From: Burkholderia sp. HI2500
GTDB taxonomy: Bacteria > Pseudomonadota > Gammaproteobacteria > Burkholderiales > Burkholderiaceae
Direction of reading: 5' to 3'
Length of the DNA: 64,000 nucleotides
Assembly (NCBI RefSeq): GCF_002223055.1
Contig: NZ_NKFL01000007.1
Location: 1,054,001 to 1,118,000, forward strand
Within the stretch, counting starts at the first letter, position 1; each line of letters begins with the position of its first letter. A model generated the notes under the pieces. That model was given only the letters and a program-made list of their open reading frames with translations, was not told the DNA's origin and did not search any database. Below, in pieces: positions 34,544 to 43,817 of the stretch. The position numbers and the translations under genes were made by a program.

Positions 34544-35959
34544 TCACGACCCGGTGACCGGATCGATCGGCGTGAAGATGCCCGCGCGCGCCTCGATCGC
34601 TTCGCCCGCGGCGAGACACAGTGCCTCCTCAAAGCGTCCGGCGACGAGCTGCACGCCGGTCGGCACGCCATCGCGGATGCCGGTCGGCACCGACAGTCCC
34701 GGCAGCCCGAGCAGCGCAGTGGCGAGCAGCGGCCCCTGCCGTTCGACGATCGCGCGCATCGCGTCGTCGCCATGCTGATCGGCGTCGATCGCGAACGGCT
34801 GCGCGCACGACACCGGCATCAGCAGCAGCGGATGGCGCGCGAAGAACTGCTGCCAGTCGCGCAGCAGCGCGGTGCGCCGCGCGAGGGCGTTCATGTAGCC
34901 CTCGAGATCCAGCGGCTTCGCGAGACGGCGCTGGCTCGCGAACGCGATACGGATCGCCGCGTCGCCGTGCTGCATGATCACGTCGCCGAGGCCGCTGCGC
35001 GCTTCGTTGGTCACCAGGTCCAGCCACAGTTCGCACGCTTCGGCGAACCGCGGCGGCTCCGCTTCCTCGACGATGCAGCCGGCCTCTTCAAGCCAGCGTG
35101 CGGCCTGCCGGATCGCGTCGACCACCACCGGATCGGACGGCACGCCCGGCAGCGCCGCGCAAACGGCCACGCGCGTGGGGAACGCGGCTTCGCGTGCATT
35201 CGGCGCGACGGGCATCCACCATGCGTCGCGCGCGTCGCCTGCCGCCATCGCGTCGAGCGCGAGCCGCAGGTCGCCTACCGTGCGCGCGAGCGGCCCCTGC
35301 ACGGACGCAAGCTGCACCGCGAGCGTGCGATCCTTCGACTGCGTCGGGTTGTACGCCGGCACGCGCCCGGTGCTGGGCCGCAGCCCGGCGACGCCGCACG
35401 CGTAGGCCGGGTAGCGGATCGAGCCGCCCAGGTCGTTGCCATGCGCGATCGCGCCGATGCCGGCGGCCACCGCCGCGGCCGCGCCACCGCTGGAACCGCC
35501 CGGCGTCAGCGACGCATCCCACGGATTCGACGTGCGGCCATGCAGGTCGTTATCGGTGAACCAGCGGTACGAAAACGCCGGCGCATTGCTGCGCCCGATC
35601 ACGATCGCGCCGGCCTTGCGCAGGTTCGCGGTCACCGGGCTGTCCTCGTGCGCGATCAGGTCCGAAAACGCGCGCACGCCGTTGGTCGTCGCGTATTCCG
35701 CCGTGTCGACGTTGATCTTCACGGTCACCGGCACGCCGTGCAGCGGGCCGACCGGTGCGCCGCGCGCGATCGCGGCATCGGCATCGGACGCCGCCTGCAA
35801 CGCGCTGTCGGTCATCACGTCGACGATCGCGTTGATGACGGGGTTCACCGCTTCAAGCCGCTGCAGGCAGCTGTGCGTGAGTTCGGTGGCAGACACGTCG
35901 CGACGCACGACGCGCTCGGCCATTTCGGCCGCGCTGAGACGCCACAATTCCTGGGTCAT
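34544..35959 (-). CDS. Amidase-signature family amidase
   Basis: A 471-residue amidase. The Ser-cisSer-Lys triad is complete: Lys81 (VTVKINV), Ser156 (PGGSSGGA) and Ser180 (NDLGGSIRYPA). It hydrolyses an amide to acid and ammonia or amine. GAGGAGC precedes the ATG at 35959. In the Puu pathway the last amide bond is cut by PuuD, a different family; no PuuD is here, so this amidase might take that step on a gamma-glutamyl or acyl intermediate. It lies between a cupin gene and the PuuC-like gene. Confidence 0.9.
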   Translation of the reverse strand: MTQELWRLSAAEMAERVVRRDVSATELTHSCLQRLEAVNPVINAIVDVMTDSALQAASDADAAIARGAPVGPLHGVPVTVKINVDTAEYATTNGVRAFSDLIAHEDSPVTANLRKAGAIVIGRSNAPAFSYRWFTDNDLHGRTSNPWDASLTPGGSSGGAAAAVAAGIGAIAHGNDLGGSIRYPAYACGVAGLRPSTGRVPAYNPTQSKDRTLAVQLASVQGPLARTVGDLRLALDAMAAGDARDAWWMPVAPNAREAAFPTRVAVCAALPGVPSDPVVVDAIRQAARWLEEAGCIVEEAEPPRFAEACELWLDLVTNEARSGLGDVIMQHGDAAIRIAFASQRRLAKPLDLEGYMNALARRTALLRDWQQFFARHPLLLMPVSCAQPFAIDADQHGDDAMRAIVERQGPLLATALLGLPGLSVPTGIRDGVPTGVQLVAGRFEEALCLAAGEAIEARAGIFTPIDPVTGS

Positions 35960-36006
35960 GGATTGCTCCTCGTTGATCTCGATGGTTGTCCTGAACCGGC
36001 CGCGCG

Positions 36007-36387
36007 TTACGCGGCCGGCTGTCCGGCTTGCGGTGCGTGCGATGCATAGATCTTGCGGCACGTCTCGACGACTTCCCACGTGCCGCGAAAACCCGGTGGA
36101 ATCACGAAGCGGTCGCCCGCGCGCAGCACGCGCTCGCGGCCGTCGGCATCGCGCACGATCGCGACGCCGCTCAGCATCTCGCAATACTCCGACTCGTCGT
36201 ACTCGATCGTCCAGCGGCCGGGCGTGCATGCCCAGATCCCGCAGCTGAACTGCCCGCACGGGCTGATGTAGTGATGCGACAGCGTCTGCTGCGGATTGCC
36301 GTCGAGCAGCAACCCGCTCGGCACGCGGCTCTGCGTGAGCTTCGCCGGTGCGCGCATCAGGTCGACGAGATTCGTGATGTTGGTCAT
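36007..36387 (-). CDS. Small single-domain cupin protein (DUF861/EutQ-like)
   Basis: A 126-residue one-domain cupin. The first motif is in CGIWACTPGRWTIEYDESEYCE and the second in GDRFVIPPGFRGTWEV. The Glu/Cys-containing first motif is of the DUF861 type seen in EutQ and ureidoglycine aminohydrolase relatives, without the full His triad. It may be a small-molecule-binding or accessory protein. GGAGG precedes the ATG. It sits between the PuuB-like oxidase and the amidase in the amine operon. Confidence 0.85.
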   Translation of the reverse strand: MTNITNLVDLMRAPAKLTQSRVPSGLLLDGNPQQTLSHHYISPCGQFSCGIWACTPGRWTIEYDESEYCEMLSGVAIVRDADGRERVLRAGDRFVIPPGFRGTWEVVETCRKIYASHAPQAGQPAA

Positions 36388-36457
36388 GAGTGCCTCCAGG
36401 GCATGAGTGATTCGAAACGTTTCGGTGCCGCGCGGCCGGTTGAACGGCCCGCGCGGA

Positions 36458-37750
36458 TCAGAGCAGGTCCATCATCCGGTGCCAGGTCATCGCAAGCGCC
36501 AGCATCGGCGTGCGCAGCGCACGCCCGCCCGGAAAGTCGCGATGGCGAATCCGGCCGAACAGGTCGAAGCGCGTGGCCTGCGCGTCGATCGCTTCCGCGA
36601 TCAGCCGCCCCGCGAGCCCCGTCACGTTGACGCCGTGCCCGGAAAATCCCTGCGCGAAATACACGGTCGGCTCGAGCCTGCCGAAATGCGGCGCGCGATT
36701 CATCGTCGCGTCGATCAGCCCGCCCCACGCGTAGTCGATCCGCACATCGGCCAGCTGCGGGAACGTCTTCAGCATGTCGCGCCGCATCGCGGCCGCGAGA
36801 TCGCGCGGCGTATTCGTCGAGCTGCTGGCCTTGCCGCCCCACAGCAGCCGGCGGTCGCGTGTCAGCCGGAAATAGTCGAGCGCCGAACGGGTGTCGCAGA
36901 TCGCCGCATCGGCCGGCATCGTTTCGGCCGCGCGCGCGTCGCCGAGCGGCTCCGTCGCGATCAGGTACGTCGCGACCGGAATGATCTTGCGCGTGAGCGC
37001 CGGCGCCAGCTGCCCCAGGTATGCATTGCAGGCCAGCACGACATGACGGGCATCCACGTGGCCGCGGGCGCACGTCACGCGGTGATACGGTGCGGCACGA
37101 CCGAGCGCAATCGCGGGCGTGTCCTCGTGGATCGTCACGCCGGCCTCGCGCGCCGCCCGCGCGAGGCCGAGCGTGTAGTTCAGCGGATGCAGGTGGCCGC
37201 TGCCTTCGTAACGGAGGCCGCCGAAGTAGCGATCCGATGCGACGAAGCGATGCATGTCGGTGCGCTCGACGACTTCGTAGCCGCGATAGCCGAAGCGGCT
37301 CGCCGCGGTATCGCGCCACGCGCGCAGCGCATCGAGATGGCGCGGCTTGTTCGCGGCGGTGAGGTAGCCGGAGGTCAGGTCGCAATCGATGCCGTACCGC
37401 TCGACCCGCTGCCGGACTATCTCGACCGACTCCAGCCCCATCGCCCAGACGCGCCGCACGTCGTCTTCCGGCAGGTAGGCCGAGAACGTGTCGATATCGC
37501 ACGCGTACCCGGCGATCAGCTGGCCACCGTTGCGCCCGCTCGCGCCCCAGCCGATCTTCGACGCCTCGACGAGCACGACCGAATGGCCGCGCTCGGCGAG
37601 CTCGAGTGCCGCGGACAGGCCCGTGAGCCCGCCGCCGATCACGCAGACGTCCGCCGTCACGGCCCCGTCGAGCGATGGATGCCGCGTACGGTTGTTGACC
37701 GTCGCTGCATAGTAGGACTGAACATGTTGCTGGTTTTCGAACTTGAGCAT
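36458..37750 (-). CDS. PuuB-like FAD-dependent amine oxidase (DAO family)
   Basis: A 430-residue flavoprotein. The N-terminal dinucleotide motif is GGGLTG (39-44), followed by SKIGWGASGRNGGQ, which is diagnostic of PuuB/OrdL-type oxidoreductases. The C-terminal FAD contact is QGFSGHGVNVTG. PuuB oxidises gamma-glutamylputrescine to the aldehyde that PuuC then oxidises, and both types are present in this operon. The ribosome binding site at the ATG is weak. It follows a DUF3138 gene by 26 bases. Confidence 0.9.
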   Translation of the reverse strand: MLKFENQQHVQSYYAATVNNRTRHPSLDGAVTADVCVIGGGLTGLSAALELAERGHSVVLVEASKIGWGASGRNGGQLIAGYACDIDTFSAYLPEDDVRRVWAMGLESVEIVRQRVERYGIDCDLTSGYLTAANKPRHLDALRAWRDTAASRFGYRGYEVVERTDMHRFVASDRYFGGLRYEGSGHLHPLNYTLGLARAAREAGVTIHEDTPAIALGRAAPYHRVTCARGHVDARHVVLACNAYLGQLAPALTRKIIPVATYLIATEPLGDARAAETMPADAAICDTRSALDYFRLTRDRRLLWGGKASSSTNTPRDLAAAMRRDMLKTFPQLADVRIDYAWGGLIDATMNRAPHFGRLEPTVYFAQGFSGHGVNVTGLAGRLIAEAIDAQATRFDLFGRIRHRDFPGGRALRTPMLALAMTWHRMMDLL

Positions 37751-37776
37751 GTGCAAGACTCGCGAACGGCGTCGCG

Positions 37777-39357
37777 TCAGAACGCGTAGATGAGTTGGGT
37801 GGCGAGCAGGTCGTTCGACTTCTCGTACGACCCGTCGTGACGCAGGAACACCTTGTTGCTCGCCCAGTCGTGCCGGTATTCGACCTTCACCGTCACTTGC
37901 TGGGTCGGGTAGAACAGCAGGTCGAACGCGGCAGCCTGCCGCGTCGCGCCCTTGCACTCGAAGCCGACGCCGCCGTTCGCCTTCGACAGCGCCAGGCAAT
38001 CCGCATCGATGCCGAAGCCGTTGTACGGGTCCATCCCGTTGCCGTTCAGGCCGATCGACGAGCCGCCGCCGCCGTTCTTCCGGTTCACGAGCAGGTCGTA
38101 GCGCAGCGTCGCACCCATGCGGCCGACCACCGGCGCGTTGAACTTGCGGTGCGCGAGCAGTGACAGCCCGAACCACTGTGCGAGCCCGCCGTTGAACGCG
38201 CCGTGCTGCTGCTGGCCGTAGTCGAACTCGGCGTTGTACTGCGCATCGGCGAGCGTGTAGGTCGCGTCAGCCTCACCGAAGAAGAACGCGCCGTACGCGC
38301 TCGGTGCGTTGCCGCCCACGCCGTAGCGCACGTTGCCGGTCACCGGATCGACCGCGCTCGGCAGCGTCTGGCGGCCGATGCTGATCGAGCCGCCGACGTC
38401 GAGCGCGCTGCCGCGCAGGTAATCGACGCGCGCGGTGAAGGTCGGCACCTTGTTGCTCGTCGAGATCGGGTCGCCGAGCGCGTTGACGCCGGTCTGCGTG
38501 ACCGCGCCCGCGCTGCGGAACTGCTCGTTGCCGATGAAGAACTTCCACGCCCAGTGGCCATCCGCGCTCTGGTAGTTGAGGCCCGCGCCGATCGACGAGC
38601 CCGGATCGGAGAAGTCGTACAGCAGGTTGTGCGTGAGCGTCAGCATCATGCTCGACTGCTGGTACTCGTAGCCGCCGAAGCCCGTCACGAGGCCGCCGGT
38701 GAGCGCCGTCGTGCCCGACAGCGGCACGGTCAGGACGGCCGTGTTGATGATGTTCAGGCCGCTCGAGCCGCTGCCCGTCATCATCGACAGGCCCGCGCCG
38801 CGGTTCGGCATCAGCGTGATTTCCGCGGACGGCGCGGTCGGGCCGACACCGAAGGTCTTCTTGATGTCGAGGAATACGTCGCCGAACGTGCTGTTGTAGT
38901 ACGTGTACGCGTTCTCGTGGTTCGCGAACTGGAACGACGACGTGCCGGCGCCCCGGTTGTACAGGTAGGTCGGGTCGAGGTAGCCCGTCACCGACAGCCC
39001 CGCGATCGGGCCCGTGCGCGCGGCATCCGTCAGAGAATCGACCTTCAGTTGCTGGTTCGCGACCTGCTGCCGGATGTCCGACACGTCGTCGTTGGTCAGC
39101 ACGGCCGGTGCCTGCCCGTAGCCGGGTGCGGACGGGTCAGCCGCCGCGCCGGTCGCCGGGTTTGACGCGTTCGATGCGTTAGACGCCACCGGTACGGCCA
39201 AAGGCTTCGCGCCGAGCTGCGATTGCAGCGCGCTCATCTGCCGCTGCAGCACCGCGATCTGCTGCTGCAGCATCCGGATCCGGTCGGCGCTCGAGTTCGC
39301 CGCAGCCAGCCCCGGCAGCGCTCCGGCGATCAGCGCGCAGAGCATCTTCTTTTTCAT
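37777..39357 (-). CDS. DUF3138 outer-membrane beta-barrel protein
   Basis: A 526-residue exported protein. A signal peptide ends near LAAAN, followed by a coiled-coil segment (RMLQQQIAVLQRQMSALQSQ) like those that trimerise porins, then a glycine/aromatic-rich barrel with alternating strands ending in LIYAF, whose terminal Phe is the outer-membrane insertion signal. DUF3138 has no defined function that I know of. Its place between the permease genes and the oxidase suggests a dedicated outer-membrane channel for the operon's substrate. Confidence 0.85.
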   Translation of the reverse strand: MKKKMLCALIAGALPGLAAANSSADRIRMLQQQIAVLQRQMSALQSQLGAKPLAVPVASNASNASNPATGAAADPSAPGYGQAPAVLTNDDVSDIRQQVANQQLKVDSLTDAARTGPIAGLSVTGYLDPTYLYNRGAGTSSFQFANHENAYTYYNSTFGDVFLDIKKTFGVGPTAPSAEITLMPNRGAGLSMMTGSGSSGLNIINTAVLTVPLSGTTALTGGLVTGFGGYEYQQSSMMLTLTHNLLYDFSDPGSSIGAGLNYQSADGHWAWKFFIGNEQFRSAGAVTQTGVNALGDPISTSNKVPTFTARVDYLRGSALDVGGSISIGRQTLPSAVDPVTGNVRYGVGGNAPSAYGAFFFGEADATYTLADAQYNAEFDYGQQQHGAFNGGLAQWFGLSLLAHRKFNAPVVGRMGATLRYDLLVNRKNGGGGSSIGLNGNGMDPYNGFGIDADCLALSKANGGVGFECKGATRQAAAFDLLFYPTQQVTVKVEYRHDWASNKVFLRHDGSYEKSNDLLATQLIYAF

Positions 39358-39388
39358 GGAATGTCTCCTGGTCGTTCGTCACTGTTCG

Positions 39389-40330
39389 TCACTTCGTGGG
39401 ATGCGGAATGCGGTCGTGCAGCGGCGGCGCGGCAGGCGCACGCGCGGGCGGCATGGCGGACGGCGACGCGGGGATGCCGGATACCTCGGGTGCGGCCGCC
39501 GCATGCCACATCCGCATGTCGCGCGCGTGCCGCCGCTCGCGGGCCAGCATCGCGCGGTTCACGACGACGACCCCGATCGTCACGACCGTGATGAACACCG
39601 TGGCGAGCGCATTCATCTCCGGGTTGAGCCCCATCCGCACGCGAGAGAACACGACGAGCGGCAGCGTCGTCGAACCGGGGCCCGACAGGAACGCGGACAG
39701 GATCACGTCGTCGATCGACACCGTGAAGGCAAGCAGCCAGCCGGACACCAGCGCTTGCGCGATCAGCGGCAGCGTGATCACGAAGAACACCTTCCACGGT
39801 CGCGCGCCGAGATCGAGCGCGGCTTCCTCGATCGAACGATCGAGCTCCTTCACGCGCGATTGCACGATCACCGCGACGAACGACAGGCACAGCATCACGT
39901 GGCCGATCCAGATCGTCAGCCAGCCACGCCCGGCCGGCCAGCCGAAGGTCTGCTGCATCGCGACGAACAGCAGCAGCAGCGAGATGCCCTGGATCACTTC
40001 CGGAATCACGAGCGGCGCGTTGATCATCGCGGCATACAGCGTGAAGCCGCGAAAGCGTCCCATGCGGGCGAGCACGAAGCCGGCCCAGGTGCCGATCGCG
40101 ACCGACGCGGTGGCCGTCAGCAGCGCGATCTTCAGCGACAGCCAGGCGGCCGTGAGCAGTTCGTCGTCGTGCAGCAGCGCGCCGTACCACTTCAGCGAAA
40201 AGCCCGACCACACCGTCACCAGCTTCGACGCGTTGAACGAGTAGACGACCAGGCTGACGATCGGGATGTACAGGAACAGGAAGCCCGCGCCCAGCACGCA
40301 CGCGGACAGGATGCGATTCGCACGGTTCAT
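39389..40330 (-). CDS. potI: Polyamine-type ABC transporter permease (PotI/PotC-like)
   Basis: A 313-residue permease with six membrane helices and the binding-protein-dependent transport loop EEAALDLGARPWKVFFVITLP (helix contact to the ATPase). It pairs with the upstream PotH-like permease, whose stop overlaps its start (ATGA, 40327-40330). The C-terminal 40 residues are Ala/Pro-rich and variable. It forms the inner-membrane channel of the importer. Confidence 0.9.
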   Translation of the reverse strand: MNRANRILSACVLGAGFLFLYIPIVSLVVYSFNASKLVTVWSGFSLKWYGALLHDDELLTAAWLSLKIALLTATASVAIGTWAGFVLARMGRFRGFTLYAAMINAPLVIPEVIQGISLLLLFVAMQQTFGWPAGRGWLTIWIGHVMLCLSFVAVIVQSRVKELDRSIEEAALDLGARPWKVFFVITLPLIAQALVSGWLLAFTVSIDDVILSAFLSGPGSTTLPLVVFSRVRMGLNPEMNALATVFITVVTIGVVVVNRAMLARERRHARDMRMWHAAAAPEVSGIPASPSAMPPARAPAAPPLHDRIPHPTK

Positions 40331-41310
40331 GACCTGGCCTCCGCTTCGGTCTGGCTGTAATGGAGCAGCGCCATCGGCACGAGCAGCAGCAGCACCATCG
40401 TCACCGTCACCGCGGACGCCATCGGCCAGTCCATGTTGTTGAAGAATTCATCCCACATCACGCGGCCGAGCATCAGCGTGTTCGCGCCGCCGAGCAACTC
40501 GGGGATCACGTATTCGCCCACCGCCGGGATGAACACGAGCAGGCTGCCCGCGACGATGCCGTTCCTCGACAGCGGCAGCGTGATGCGCCAGAACGCGGAC
40601 CACGGCGTCGCGCCGAGATCGTTGGCGGCTTCGAGCAACGTGAGGTCCATCTTCACGAGGTGCGCGTACAGCGGCATCACCATGAACGGCAAGTACGAAT
40701 AGACCATCCCGATGTAGACGCCCGCGTCGGTGTGATACAGCCGCAGCGGTGTCGCGATCACGCCGAGTGCCGCCAATACGTGGTTCAGCAGCCCGTCGTC
40801 CTTCATGATCCCGACCCACGCATAGACGCGGATCAGGAACGACGTCCAGAACGGCAGCATCACGGCCATCATCAGCAGGTTGCGTCGGGCCGGCGTCGAG
40901 CGCGCAATGAAGTACGCGATCGGGTAGCCGGCCAGCAGGCACATCAGCGTCGACGCCGCGGCCATCTTCAGCGAGCTGACGTAGGTGTTCAGGTACAGGT
41001 CGTCCTGCAGCAGCAGCGCGTAATGCTTCAGCGACAGCGCAACCTGCACGGTGCCGGCCTCCAGCCGCGCAAGCGCGGTGTACGGCGGGATGCCGAGCAT
41101 CTGGTCGGCGAAGCTGATCTTCAGCACCAGCACGAACGGCAGCGCGAAGAACACGGCCAGCCACACGAACGGCACGCCGATCGCGACGCTGCGGCCCGAC
41201 GGCAGGAAGCGCGACAGCGCGGCGAAGCGGCCTCGGCGCTTGTCAGCCTGGGGCGCGGCGGTCGTGCCGGTCGACACCGGAGTGGAGGGCGTGGAAGCGG
41301 AGGTTCTCAT
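40327..41310 (-). CDS. potH: Polyamine-type ABC transporter permease (PotH/PotB-like)
   Basis: A 327-residue permease. A Thr/Ser-rich cytoplasmic N-terminus of about 40 residues precedes six helices. The EAA loop reads EAANDLGATPWSAFWRITLP. FLIRVYAWVGIM and AVGEYVIPELLGG are typical of PotB/PotH. It is coupled by a 4-base overlap to the PotI-like gene and sits 10 bases after the ATPase gene. Confidence 0.9.
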   Translation of the reverse strand: MRTSASTPSTPVSTGTTAAPQADKRRGRFAALSRFLPSGRSVAIGVPFVWLAVFFALPFVLVLKISFADQMLGIPPYTALARLEAGTVQVALSLKHYALLLQDDLYLNTYVSSLKMAAASTLMCLLAGYPIAYFIARSTPARRNLLMMAVMLPFWTSFLIRVYAWVGIMKDDGLLNHVLAALGVIATPLRLYHTDAGVYIGMVYSYLPFMVMPLYAHLVKMDLTLLEAANDLGATPWSAFWRITLPLSRNGIVAGSLLVFIPAVGEYVIPELLGGANTLMLGRVMWDEFFNNMDWPMASAVTVTMVLLLLVPMALLHYSQTEAEARS

Positions 41311-41320
41311 CGTGGCGTCC

Positions 41321-42439
41321 TCACTGCGTCAGCACGACGCCGCTGGCCGGCGACCACGACACGAACACGTCGTCGTTCCACGCCGGTGCGTTGTCGTTCA
41401 TCAGGTGCGAGCTCGACAGGTTCGACACCACCGTCTTGCCGCTCGGCAGGCGCACGTGGTACAGCGAGTAGCTGCCCATGTACGCGATGTCGGTCACGAC
41501 GCCGCGCGCCCAGTTGTGTTTCGAGCCCGGCTTCTCGCGCGACACGTGAATGCGTTCCGGGCGCACCGAGATGCCGACCGGCATGCCGAGCGGGCCCGTG
41601 ACGCCGTGGCTCACGTACATGCGGGCTTCGAGGTCGTCGCTTTCGACGAAAATGTGATCGGGCTCGTCTTCGACCACGCGCCCTTCGAACAGGTTGGTCG
41701 AGCCGATGAATTCGGCCGAGAAGCGGCTGTTCGGAAACTCGTACACCTCGCCCGGCGCGCCGATCTGCACGATCTTGCCTTCGCTCATCACCGCGAGGCG
41801 GCTGGCCATCGTCATCGCCTCTTCCTGGTCGTGCGTGACCATCACGCAGGTCACGTCGACTTTCTCGATGATGTTCACGAGTTCGAGCTGGGTTTTCTGG
41901 CGGATCTTCTTGTCGAGCGCGGACATCGGCTCGTCGAGCAGCAAGAGCTTCGGGCGCTTGACGAGCGAGCGGGCCAGCGCGACGCGCTGCTGCTGGCCGC
42001 CCGAGAGCTGGTGCGGCTTGCGCTGCGCGTACTTGCTCATCTGCACGAGCGCAAGCGCATCGGTCACGCGCTCCTTGATCTCGTGCTTCGGCGTGCCTTC
42101 CTGCTTCAGGCCGAACGCGACGTTCGATTCGACCGTCATGTGCGGGAACAGCGCGTACGACTGGAACATCATGTTCACCGGGCGGCGGTACGGCGGCAGC
42201 GACGCGAGGTCCTCGCCGTCGACGAAGATCTTGCCGGAGGTGGCCGTCTCGAGCCCGGCGAGCATGCGCAGCAACGTCGACTTGCCGCAGCCCGAGCTGC
42301 CGAGCAGCGCGAACAGCTCGTTCTTCGCGATCGTCAGGTTCACGTTGTCGACGGCGGTGCTGTCGCCGAACTTCTTCACGACGTTTTCGATGCGCACGAA
42401 GGCGTCCGCAACCGATGCGGCAGGGAACGTATGGATCAT
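41321..42439 (-). CDS. potG: Polyamine-type ABC transporter ATPase (PotG/PotA-like)
   Basis: A 372-residue ATPase. Walker A GSSGCGKST is at 47-55, signature LSGGQQQR at around 145, and Walker B LLLLDEP with MSALDKKIR follows. The C-terminal TOBE-type domain is present with ISVRPERIHVS. It energises import through PotH/PotI-like permeases. GAGGGAGG precedes the ATG at 42439; a longer frame overlapping the binding-protein gene is rejected. Confidence 0.93.
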   Translation of the reverse strand: MIHTFPAASVADAFVRIENVVKKFGDSTAVDNVNLTIAKNELFALLGSSGCGKSTLLRMLAGLETATSGKIFVDGEDLASLPPYRRPVNMMFQSYALFPHMTVESNVAFGLKQEGTPKHEIKERVTDALALVQMSKYAQRKPHQLSGGQQQRVALARSLVKRPKLLLLDEPMSALDKKIRQKTQLELVNIIEKVDVTCVMVTHDQEEAMTMASRLAVMSEGKIVQIGAPGEVYEFPNSRFSAEFIGSTNLFEGRVVEDEPDHIFVESDDLEARMYVSHGVTGPLGMPVGISVRPERIHVSREKPGSKHNWARGVVTDIAYMGSYSLYHVRLPSGKTVVSNLSSSHLMNDNAPAWNDDVFVSWSPASGVVLTQ

Positions 42440-42450
42440 CGTCGCCTCCC

Positions 42451-43575
42451 TCAACCGCCCGACTTCAGCTGCAGCCACAGACGGTTCTGCATCCGCGCGA
42501 TGTCGGCGCTGCGCGGCATCGCGAGCGACGCCTTCGCGATCGTCGCGTCGGACAGGTAAATGCCCGGGTCCTGCACGATCGCCGGTGTCACGAACGGGCG
42601 CGCGGCCTTGTTGGCGCTCGGGTAGAAGATCTCGTTCGTGATCGCCGCGTTGGTCTTCGGGTCCTCGATGTAGTTGATCCACTTCAGCGCGGCTTCCGGA
42701 TGCGGCGCATCCTTCGGGATCGCCATCACGTCGAACCACAGCAGGCCGCCTTCTTTCGGATTCACATAGCGGATCTCGTACGAGCGCTTGGCGTCCAGCG
42801 TGCGCCGCCGCGCGATACCGACGTCGCCCGACCAGCCGAGCACGACGCACACGTCGTTGTTCGCGAGGTCGTCCGCATAGCCGGCCGAGCTGAACTGCGT
42901 GACGTACGGGCGGATCTTCTTCAGCACATCGTAGGCCGCCTGGTAGTCGGCCGGGTTCTTGCTCTCCGGGTCCTTGCCCATGTACTGCAGCGCCGCCGCG
43001 AACGCGGCGTCCGGCGCGTCGAGCAGCGAGATGCCGCAGCCCTTCAGCTTCGCCGCGTTCGCCGGGTCGAACAGCAGCGCCCAGCTGTCAGTCGGTGCGT
43101 TGTCGCCGAGCCGCTTCCTGACCGCCTCGACGTTGTAGCCGATCCCCGTCGTGCCCCATGCCCACGGCACGCCGTACTGGTTGCCCGGGTCGGCCTTCGC
43201 GACCATCTTCATCAGCAACGGGTCGAGGTTCGCGAGATTCGGCAGCTTCGACTTGTCGAGCTTCTGGTACACGCCGGCCTGGATCTGCTGCGCGAGATAG
43301 TTCGACGTCGGCACCACGATGTCGTAGCCCGAGCTGCCCGCAAGCAGCTTGGTCTGCAGCGTATCGTCGCTGTCGTAGCTGTCGTAGCGCACCTTGATGC
43401 CCGACTGCTTCTCGAAGACGGGAACCGTGTCCTTCGCGACGTACTCCGACCAGTTGTACACGTTCAGGTGGGTGTCGTCGGCATGGGCGCACAGGCTGGC
43501 CGCGACGGCCAGCGCCGCCGACGTGACGCGCGCGGCGCGCAACGTCGCCGGTTGACGACGGATACGGATACGCAT
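42451..43575 (-). CDS. potF: Periplasmic putrescine/spermidine-type binding protein (PotF-like)
   Basis: A 374-residue exported protein. The signal peptide is cleaved near LCAHA. The mature N-terminus LNVYNWSEYVAKDTVPVFEK and YDIVVPTSNYLAQQIQAGVY match PotF/SpuD-type receptors. Conserved acidic and aromatic residues (NWSEY, GWSGD, LWFDVMAIP) suit binding of a diamine. AAGGAGAATCCCC precedes the ATG. It opens a nine-gene operon and is divergent from a LuxR-type regulator. Confidence 0.92.
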   Translation of the reverse strand: MRIRIRRQPATLRAARVTSAALAVAASLCAHADDTHLNVYNWSEYVAKDTVPVFEKQSGIKVRYDSYDSDDTLQTKLLAGSSGYDIVVPTSNYLAQQIQAGVYQKLDKSKLPNLANLDPLLMKMVAKADPGNQYGVPWAWGTTGIGYNVEAVRKRLGDNAPTDSWALLFDPANAAKLKGCGISLLDAPDAAFAAALQYMGKDPESKNPADYQAAYDVLKKIRPYVTQFSSAGYADDLANNDVCVVLGWSGDVGIARRRTLDAKRSYEIRYVNPKEGGLLWFDVMAIPKDAPHPEAALKWINYIEDPKTNAAITNEIFYPSANKAARPFVTPAIVQDPGIYLSDATIAKASLAMPRSADIARMQNRLWLQLKSGG

Positions 43576-43817
43576 GGGGATTCTCCTTGTGATGGGGATC
43601 GGCCGTTGCGCCCGGTCCGGGTCCGGACTCGCGTCAACGCCGTCGAGCGGTGTTCAGCACAAGGGTCAATGTAGAGATCGCGGCCGGCAGCGTCAGTCCC
43701 GAAAACCGGGACAAACGGCGACGTCGATTTCCCCCGTTTGGGTAGATTCCCGCGTAGGCAGTCGAAAATATTCGTGATACCTGTAGCGCCACCTGAAAAT
43801 CTTCGATACACGACGCC

